Below are positions 14,225 through 19,258 of a stretch of DNA of 19,258 nt, piece after piece (position 1 is the stretch's first letter; the number at the start of each line of letters is the position of its first letter). The position numbers were made by a program, and so were the translations under genes. Source of the DNA: DUZB01 sp964407525 (GTDB taxonomy: Bacteria > Desulfobacterota > DSM-4660 > Desulfatiglandales > Desulfatiglandaceae); the NCBI GenBank assembly GCA_964407525.1, contig CAYOWC010000066.1, positions 1-19,258 of the forward strand, given 5' to 3'. The notes beneath the pieces were generated by a model. It searched no databases. It was not told the origin of the DNA and saw only the letters and a list, made by a program, of their open reading frames with translations.

Positions 14225-15142
14225 CTATAGTCCCATTTCTGTCAGCGTTTCCATGACCGATTTCTGCTCATCATTCAACTCTTTTGGGACGTGAATGCCG
14301 ATTTCAACGAAGGCATTTCCTTTTCCGTTTCCATTGGAAGAAGGCATCCCGAATCCTTTGAGCCGGAATTTGGCGTTGTTTTGTGTTCCGGGCGGAATCT
14401 TCAAGTTTAACAACTTCTGGTGTATTGTGGGGATTTCAATGGTTGTTCCCAGAACGGCTTCAGAAAATTTGATTTCCTGCTTCATATAAAGGTCACCATC
14501 CTCTCTTCTGTAGAGAGAGTGGGGAATTTCTTTGATCTGAATAAGAAGATCACCTGATGGACCTCCATTGGGTCCCGGGCGGCCTTTTCCTCTAAGCCTC
14601 AGCTTTTGTCCTCTGGCTATGCCTGCTGGAACCTTCACGGTTACCTTTTCCTGTTGCCCGTCGAGCTGATAGGTGATTTCTTTTTTGGTGGTATCGCAGA
14701 GTTCTTCAAGAGTCATGGGCAGTTCATAGATGAGGTTCTGACCTCTGGTGGCGCCATATTGGTTTTGAAAACCATTGGAGCACTGTCCGCCCATGCCTCC
14801 AAAGATATTTCCGGAACCTGGTTGCCCTCTGCCGCCTCCGCCTCCGGCAAAACCAAATTCTCTGAAAATGCTCCCTAGATCGAAACCTTTGAATATGTCT
14901 TCCTGGGAAAATCTTTTCTGGAAGCCATCCGCTCCGAACATGTCGTACTGTTTTCTCTTTTCGGGATCCCGCAATACAGCGTATGCCTCGTTGAGATCTT
15001 TGAATTTAGCCTCGGCCTCGCCGTTACCGCGGTTATGATCCGGGTGGTATTTCAACGCCAGTTTCCGATAGGTCTTTTTGATCTCTTCGTTCGAAGCTGT
15101 TTTGGGGACTCCCAAAATCTTATAATAATCTTTTCCAGACAT
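14225..15142 (-). CDS. Class II (DnaJ/CbpA-type) J-domain co-chaperone
   Basis: A 305-aa protein: J-domain (1-70) with the HPD motif at 33-35 that stimulates DnaK, a Gly/Phe-rich stretch (about 88-130, FGFAGGGGGRGQPGSG), and a DnaJ C-terminal substrate-binding domain (about 135-300). The four CxxCxGxG zinc-binding repeats of canonical DnaJ are missing, so it is a class II J-protein such as CbpA, and not the main DnaJ. The ribosome site is weak (TAAGAA). A possible promoter lies in the 135 bp upstream gap (15190-15217). No DnaK or GrpE gene lies in the window. Confidence 0.92.
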   Translation of the reverse strand: MSGKDYYKILGVPKTASNEEIKKTYRKLALKYHPDHNRGNGEAEAKFKDLNEAYAVLRDPEKRKQYDMFGADGFQKRFSQEDIFKGFDLGSIFREFGFAGGGGGRGQPGSGNIFGGMGGQCSNGFQNQYGATRGQNLIYELPMTLEELCDTTKKEITYQLDGQQEKVTVKVPAGIARGQKLRLRGKGRPGPNGGPSGDLLIQIKEIPHSLYRREDGDLYMKQEIKFSEAVLGTTIEIPTIHQKLLNLKIPPGTQNNAKFRLKGFGMPSSNGNGKGNAFVEIGIHVPKELNDEQKSVMETLTEMGL

Positions 15143-15189
15143 TTTTTCTTAAATTAAATAACTGTTTGAAGGGTTTGTGTTGTCCTTCG

Positions 15190-15217
15190 AAACTAATCAC
15201 GGGGGATGAGAAGTCAA
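15190..15217 (-). promoter_or_regulatory. Possible promoter of the J-protein gene
   Basis: On the minus strand, TTGACT (15217-15212), 16 nt, then TAGTTT (15195-15190). The -35 is good and the -10 poor (3 of 6). It does not match the sigma32 heat-shock pattern, because the C-rich run lies too close to the -35. It sits in the largest gap (135 bp) of the minus-strand gene series. Confidence 0.28.
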
Positions 15218-15277
15218 GCGCAGATAGGCTCCAAAAAGCGGGTGTTCTGAGAAAAAAGAAGGCATGGGATTTTTTGA

Positions 15278-16021
15278 TCAGGATTCGTTTCCAAAAACCT
15301 TTTTCAAAAGCTCTGTGCCCCTCGCAGCTGGATTCTGCCGTATCTTTTTTTCTTCCTCTCCCAGCATGTAAAAAAGACCTTTCAAGGCACCGTCCGTTAC
15401 GTAATCGTCCAGATCAAGATTGAGCTTTTTTGTGAATGGCAGTGCCTGAACTTTCCGAGTTAAATCCTGGTATTGCCTGGTTGTTCCTGTTTCAGACATG
15501 GCGTCGTGAATGATAGGACGAAACGCCTGTGTTAGCTGTCCCGAACTTTTTTCCTTCAGATATCCCGTTGCTGCCGTGTCGTTGCCCTTGAGGATTTTCC
15601 CTGCATCGGAAATAGACATCTCCTTGATACTGTCCCAGAATATGGCCTTTGCTTTTGGAGCCGCTGCTTCAGCTGCCATGTTCATGCTTTTGTCAAAGGC
15701 CTCCAACTGGGGGCCATATCCCACGGTCTGGAGGACCCCTTTGATTTTTTGAACGGTTTCGGGAAGGGGGATTTTCACCTGGGGGTTCAGAGAATATCCC
15801 CCTGGTTTTTCGAGCATGGAAACTGCTTTACTTGTACCCACTTCAAGGGCTTCTTTCAGACCGGAAACCATTTCATCCGTACTGAGAGAGCTGCCCTGTC
15901 CAGTGGCCTGTTTCAGGCTGTTCAGAAAACTTTCAAAGTTGCCCCCAGCTGCCCGGGAGCTGGTGAAGGCCAGTGCTGCAAAAAAGAAGAGCGACAAAAA
16001 TAAAATCGATGTTTTTCTCAT
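15278..16021 (-). CDS. DUF4197 secreted protein
   Basis: A 247-aa protein with an N-terminal signal peptide (hydrophobic 4-22, likely cleavage near SSRAAGG). The mature part carries the DUF4197 pattern: GLKEALEVGTSKAVSML, PGGYSLNPQVKIPLPE, LNLDLDDYVTDGALKGLFYMLGEEEKKIRQNP and RGTELLKKVFG. DUF4197 proteins are small periplasmic or outer-membrane-associated proteins, mostly helical, of unknown function. Start ATG with AGGAGA. Encoded 34 bp downstream of the unknown 113-aa gene on the same strand. Confidence 0.9.
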   Translation of the reverse strand: MRKTSILFLSLFFFAALAFTSSRAAGGNFESFLNSLKQATGQGSSLSTDEMVSGLKEALEVGTSKAVSMLEKPGGYSLNPQVKIPLPETVQKIKGVLQTVGYGPQLEAFDKSMNMAAEAAAPKAKAIFWDSIKEMSISDAGKILKGNDTAATGYLKEKSSGQLTQAFRPIIHDAMSETGTTRQYQDLTRKVQALPFTKKLNLDLDDYVTDGALKGLFYMLGEEEKKIRQNPAARGTELLKKVFGNES

Positions 16022-16055
16022 GATTCTTCTCCTCTATGGATGAACTTAGGGTTTT

Positions 16056-16397
16056 TTAAAGGGAGCTTTCCAGATTTTCAAACTGGTCTTCTATCCGGTA
16101 GAGAACCTTATCCAGCTCATTCAATTTTCTGGCGAGAAGATATTCTCTTGCCACCTCTTTCAACTGGTGCAGTTCTTTTACAACAGGTGCGATATCTTCT
16201 TTTATCTGTGCCGGAGTGTCCGGGTGGTCCATGATCGTCTGCAGGGTATCGATGAGAGCATAAAAAGAGACTTCCTTTTTTATGATTTCCGAGTATGACA
16301 ATCCTTTCAGCATATCCGCGATCCTTGGAAAGCTTTTCTCAAAAGATTTCTCGAAAAAGGGCAGGATACGGATGTCGATTTGCATGAATTTGCTCAT
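16056..16397 (-). CDS. Unknown 113-aa helical protein
   Basis: An open frame of 113 aa with ATG at 16397 and GGAGG seven bases upstream. No signal peptide or membrane helix; the sequence is rich in Lys, Glu and Leu with long helices (about 40-57 and 68-108, coiled-coil-like, KELHQLKEVAREYLLARKLNELDKVLYRIEDQF). I recognise no family. Good ribosome site and position between the methyltransferase and DUF4197 genes (gaps 45 and 34 bp) support it as a real gene of this operon. Confidence 0.7.
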   Translation of the reverse strand: MSKFMQIDIRILPFFEKSFEKSFPRIADMLKGLSYSEIIKKEVSFYALIDTLQTIMDHPDTPAQIKEDIAPVVKELHQLKEVAREYLLARKLNELDKVLYRIEDQFENLESSL

Positions 16398-16442
16398 ATG
16401 GCCTCCAAAGTTTTTCGATTAAATGGTTTTACATCGCAGTGG

Positions 16443-16919
16443 CTATTGCCTGAAAATCCTCGGGACGAATCGACCTGTTTTTGTTGCATAGAGCCTGTAA
16501 TCCCTTCCAAAAATTTCCCCCATCATTTTTTCTTCCCTTTTGACCAGGGTATGCCAGAGTGGGTGTAATCCCAGTGCCCAGAAAATATACAGCCAGGAAT
16601 TGAGAACCAACGCAATGGCCATTGATATGAAAGATACCCAGGCTGCATACATCGGATGCCTGAAAAACCTGAATGGTCCCATGGTACACAATTCATGCTC
16701 TTTCCACCAGTTCTTCAGCGTAAAAAAAGTCCAGCAATGCAGGGAAAGTCCAAAAAAGAGGAGGACGATCGCAATAAATTTGAGAGGTAAGGGGTTATCC
16801 AGAATTTGAGGATGCCCAAGGGCGCCGTCCAACAACCACGCAGCAATCAAAGCGGTTGCGCTGATGAGAGCTCCGAGAGGTCCAATTCCAAATATCTTTT
16901 GATATCTTTTGTAGCTCAT
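16443..16919 (-). CDS. ICMT/PEMT-like membrane methyltransferase family protein
   Basis: A 158-aa membrane protein with about four hydrophobic segments. The C-terminal half has GPFRFFRHPMYAAW (about 81-94), the S-adenosylmethionine-binding RHPMY signature of the isoprenylcysteine methyltransferase / phospholipid N-methyltransferase family, then EEKMMGEIFGRDYRLYATKTGRFVPRI, where Glu-Glu and the Y-x-x-Y pattern are typical. Bacterial members act on lipids or other membrane substrates; the substrate cannot be assigned. Ribosome site weak (CGGTTG). First gene of a six-gene minus-strand series ending at the NhaC gene. Confidence 0.85.
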   Translation of the reverse strand: MSYKRYQKIFGIGPLGALISATALIAAWLLDGALGHPQILDNPLPLKFIAIVLLFFGLSLHCWTFFTLKNWWKEHELCTMGPFRFFRHPMYAAWVSFISMAIALVLNSWLYIFWALGLHPLWHTLVKREEKMMGEIFGRDYRLYATKTGRFVPRIFRQ

Positions 16920-17137
16920 GATTCAACCGGGGGGATCTGGGAATATTACTCTTCCGTGCTAAGGTCTACACTGTTAAGAATGTGTCTCCTCTTGCAATTT
17001 GACCGAAAAAAAGGCATATAGTTCCAAAAAACAGGTTCCACAGGGTTCTTTACGACCTGGTTTCAGGTGTATGAAAAATAGGACATTCTTGCAAGAAATA
17101 TTTTGCAGCCATTCACGGTTGCTGAAAAGGAAACGCT
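16920..17137. other. Divergent intergenic region between methyltransferase and thioesterase genes
   Basis: Both flanking genes are transcribed outward, so promoters for both should lie here. On the plus strand TTGCAA (16992-16997) and TATAGT (17017-17022) are spaced 19 nt, a long but possible promoter for the thioesterase and dehydrogenase pair. No convincing minus-strand promoter, operator or repeat was found. Confidence 0.35.
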
Positions 17138-17923
17138 ATGTATCTGTTCGACAATGATATTGCTTTAACTGCTCAAAAGCCATTCTGCTACGCGGGAAAT
17201 GTTACCGACAACTGGTCAGTGAATGGGAATCCCAATGGTGGGTATATCATGGCCATCCTTGCCAATGCCATTATACAGAAGAGCGACAAAAAGAAACTCG
17301 TCATATTGACGGCCAATTTCATCTCGCGTTCGATTCAAGGAGAAGCATGGCTGGCCATTGAAAAAATGGGGTCTTCCAAACAATTTCAACGTTGGGAAGG
17401 GAGAGTACAACAAGAGGGAAAGGAGACGATTCGCGTATTCGGGACTTGTACCGACGAGGCAGAGCGGCTCGAAAACCGATACGAAAAACGGGCGCCGGAA
17501 CTCACGCCTCTGGATGATTGTGTCGGAATTCCTGAAATCCCCAATTATACGATTTTCCGGCATATGGATGTTCGTTTGGATCCTGGTTGCGCAGGGTGGT
17601 TGTCCGGGAATCTTACAGAGAGGTCGGAACAGAAGGGTTGGATTAAATTCAAGGATAACCGGCCATTTGATCAGCTGTCGATTCTCTTACTAACAGACTC
17701 TTTTCCTCCTCCGGTACTTGCAAGCCAGGGTATTATTGCCTGGATCCCTACCATAGAGATGTCTGTCAATATTCGGAGCATTCCAAAATCAAAATGGCTG
17801 AAATCTGTTTTTCGATCTCGTTTTATCAATGGTGGATTTGTGGAGGAAGATGGTGAACTATGGGACGAAGAAGGGGAACTCGTTGCCATCTCAAGACAGA
17901 TTTCACTGTTTCAAAAAAAATAA
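17138..17923 (+). CDS. Double-hotdog acyl-CoA thioesterase (TesB-like)
   Basis: A 261-aa protein with two hotdog halves. The N-terminal half has NPNGGYIMAILANAI (31-45), typical of the 4HBT_3/TesB-like family. In the C-terminal half Asp187 (LLTDSFPPPV), Thr205 (WIPTIEMSVN) and Gln254 (SRQISLF) match the Asp-Thr-Gln catalytic set of TesB with similar spacing. It would hydrolyse an acyl-CoA to the free acid and CoA. AAAAGG precedes the ATG. The acyl-CoA dehydrogenase gene starts 33 bp after its stop, so the pair is probably one operon acting on the same acyl-CoA pool. Chain length preference is unknown. Confidence 0.85.
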   Translation: MYLFDNDIALTAQKPFCYAGNVTDNWSVNGNPNGGYIMAILANAIIQKSDKKKLVILTANFISRSIQGEAWLAIEKMGSSKQFQRWEGRVQQEGKETIRVFGTCTDEAERLENRYEKRAPELTPLDDCVGIPEIPNYTIFRHMDVRLDPGCAGWLSGNLTERSEQKGWIKFKDNRPFDQLSILLLTDSFPPPVLASQGIIAWIPTIEMSVNIRSIPKSKWLKSVFRSRFINGGFVEEDGELWDEEGELVAISRQISLFQKK

Positions 17924-17956
17924 GACATTTGGCAAACCGCAATAGCAGGAGATCTC

Positions 17957-19105
17957 ATGGAAGGCTGCATGTACACACAAGAACACCAGATTTTTCGAGA
18001 AACCTTTAAAAAATTTGTATCAAAGGAAATTACTCCCCATGTCCAAAAATGGGAGGAAGAACGTGCTGTTCCACGGGAATTGTGGAAAAAAATGGGAGCA
18101 CAGGGTTTCCTCTGCCCCTGGTTGCCGGAAAGATACGGCGGACTCGATCTCGGCTTTGAATATTCGGTAATTATCAACGAAGAGCTGATCAGGGGTGACG
18201 GATTTGGCGTGGGCGTTCCTCTCCACAGCGATGTGGCGGTGCCCTATATCCATGCCTATGGCGGTGGAGAAGCAAAATCCAGATGGCTGCCGGGTTGCAC
18301 TACGGGAGACCTGATTGCAGCGATTGGTCTTACCGAACCCAATGCAGGGTCCGACCTGGCGGCGATTCGGACACGTGCAATCAGGGATGGAGACAGCTAT
18401 GTGATCAATGGCCAGAAGACCTTTATTACGAACGGCTTTTTTTCGGATATCATGGTTATCGCGGTCAAGACAGATCCTGAGGCGGGACACAGGGGAGTGA
18501 GTCTGATCCTGGTGGACAAGGATGCTCCCGGATTTTCGCGCGGCCGCAAACTGGAAAAGATGGGCTACCACATGCAGGATACAGCCGAACTCTTTTTCGA
18601 GGATTGCCGTGTCCCGGCATCCCACCTGCTGGGAGAAGAGGGGAGGGGGTTTAAGTATATGATGGAGAAGCTTCAGCAAGAGAGGCTGGAAGTTTCCATC
18701 AAATGCCAGGTCAATGCGGAAGAGGCGTTCAAAGAAGCCGTGAGTTATGCCAAGACCAGAGAAGCATTCGGCCGCCCCATAGGTGACTTCCAGAATACGG
18801 CATTTCGCCTTGCTGAAATGGCTACGGAAGTGGAATTGGGCCGTACATTTCTTGACCGGCTCATTGCAGACCATATTGCTGGAAAAGAAATTGTTCAGCA
18901 GGTCTCCATGGCTAAATACTGGCTGGGGGAAATGGTGAATCGCGTGGCTTACCAGGCCGTACAGATTCATGGTGGTTACGGATATATGGAAGAATACAGG
19001 ATCTGCCGGATTTTCAGGGACGTGCGTGCGCTTAGCATATTTGCGGGAACCAGTGAAATCATGAAGCTCATCATCAGCAGGAACCTGGGCCTTTCACCGC
19101 GATGA
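17957..19105 (+). CDS. Acyl-CoA dehydrogenase (LCAD/IVD-like active site)
   Basis: A 382-aa FAD enzyme that desaturates acyl-CoA at C2-C3, passing electrons to ETF. Marks are GLTEPNAGSD (124-133) and NGQKTFITNG (151-160) in the middle beta domain, REAFGRPIGDFQ (268-279), QIHGGYGYMEEY (336-347) and FAGTSEIMK (362-370). In medium-chain dehydrogenases the catalytic Glu sits before GT (EGT); here that position is Ala363. Instead Glu242 in LQQERLEV corresponds to the base used by long-chain and isovaleryl-CoA dehydrogenases, so the enzyme should be active. AGGAG precedes the ATG at 17957; a second ATG four codons on is possible. Located 33 bp after the thioesterase gene. Confidence 0.95.
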   Translation: MEGCMYTQEHQIFRETFKKFVSKEITPHVQKWEEERAVPRELWKKMGAQGFLCPWLPERYGGLDLGFEYSVIINEELIRGDGFGVGVPLHSDVAVPYIHAYGGGEAKSRWLPGCTTGDLIAAIGLTEPNAGSDLAAIRTRAIRDGDSYVINGQKTFITNGFFSDIMVIAVKTDPEAGHRGVSLILVDKDAPGFSRGRKLEKMGYHMQDTAELFFEDCRVPASHLLGEEGRGFKYMMEKLQQERLEVSIKCQVNAEEAFKEAVSYAKTREAFGRPIGDFQNTAFRLAEMATEVELGRTFLDRLIADHIAGKEIVQQVSMAKYWLGEMVNRVAYQAVQIHGGYGYMEEYRICRIFRDVRALSIFAGTSEIMKLIISRNLGLSPR

Positions 19106-19176
19106 GTTCCGTTTTCGGCCAGAAAAAGACCCCGTGCCTGCCTCGCCTGTTTGAGCTTTCGCTATGGTGGGAAGGA

Positions 19177-19228
19177 AAAGATCATCTGCCCAGCGGTAAA
19201 ATATCCCCCGTCGGGCAGTGAGATCTTT
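19177..19228 (+). terminator. Terminator-like hairpin after acyl-CoA dehydrogenase
   Basis: AAAGATC (19177-19183) with GATCTTT (19222-19228), and inside it CTGCCC (19186-19191) with GGGCAG (19213-19218). The loop is about 21 nt. The stem is strong but only the stem's own T's follow, so terminator efficiency is uncertain. It lies 72 bp after the stop codon. Confidence 0.42.
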
Positions 19229-19258
19229 CTATCCGTTCATTGGTCAAGAAAAAATTGC

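Noticed and set aside
18020..18970. Minus-strand 316-aa open frame antisense to the acyl-CoA dehydrogenase
   Set aside because: A shadow of the real gene on the other strand; His/Cys-rich composition without domain pattern and no ribosome site context.
19043..19070. Acyl-CoA dehydrogenase as a dead enzyme because Glu is missing before GT
   Set aside because: Glu242 occupies the alternative catalytic position used by long-chain and isovaleryl-CoA dehydrogenases.

Overview
The window looks like chromosome from an anaerobic, mid-GC Gram-negative bacterium. The best guess is a deltaproteobacterium (Desulfobacterota; sulfate reducer or syntroph). This is inferred from gene content: a sodium-pumping biotin decarboxylase set, acyl-CoA metabolism genes, an NhaC antiporter, a DUF2318/ABC metal module, DUF4197, and AT-rich inverted repeats between genes. 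There is no rRNA, tRNA, phage, transposase or CRISPR array.

Layout. (1) 1-316: 5' part of a membrane-anchored SGNH hydrolase, minus strand. (2) 317-556: repeat-rich spacer with a terminator-like hairpin and a pair of inverted ~45 nt arms. (3) 557-1555: YhdH/AcuI-type zinc-free quinone oxidoreductase / acryloyl-CoA reductase homologue, minus strand. (4) 1856-5458: a strong sigma70-like promoter followed by gamma, alpha (carboxyltransferase plus biotin carrier) and beta subunits of a sodium-translocating 2-oxo-acid decarboxylase of oxaloacetate decarboxylase type. A small ABM-domain monooxygenase-like gene follows (5552-5860). (5) 10394 down to 5887, minus strand: DUF2318 cysteine protein, FtsX/MacB-type permease, ABC ATPase, an extracytoplasmic HMA domain joined to a SurA-like segment, a YHS-domain protein and a membrane-anchored TPR protein. 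A secreted Cys/His protein lies upstream (10706-11194) with its own promoter. (6) 11298-11524: a 227 bp element with 20 bp terminal inverted repeats and nested inner repeats. (7) 16919 down to 11592, minus strand: ICMT/PEMT-like membrane methyltransferase, unknown 113-aa protein, DUF4197 protein, class II J-protein, PP-loop ATPase, NhaC antiporter. (8) 17138-19105, plus strand: double-hotdog thioesterase and acyl-CoA dehydrogenase, then a terminator-like hairpin.

How the genes may work together. The gamma-alpha-beta set should couple decarboxylation of a carboxylated acid to Na+ export, and NhaC further along would use or adjust the Na+ gradient. The alpha subunit is of the pyruvate/oxaloacetate carboxyltransferase class but its motifs differ from textbook OadA, so the substrate is open. 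The DUF2318-permease-ATPase core resembles the Campylobacter jejuni Cj1660-Cj1663 genes that accompany the P19/FTR1 iron uptake system, but no P19 or FTR1 gene is visible here. Instead the module carries HMA and YHS proteins, both ending in a Cys-Cys motif, and the permease has an extracytoplasmic CxxC. This is the most interesting part of the window: a candidate metal/thiol handling ABC system whose cargo is unknown.
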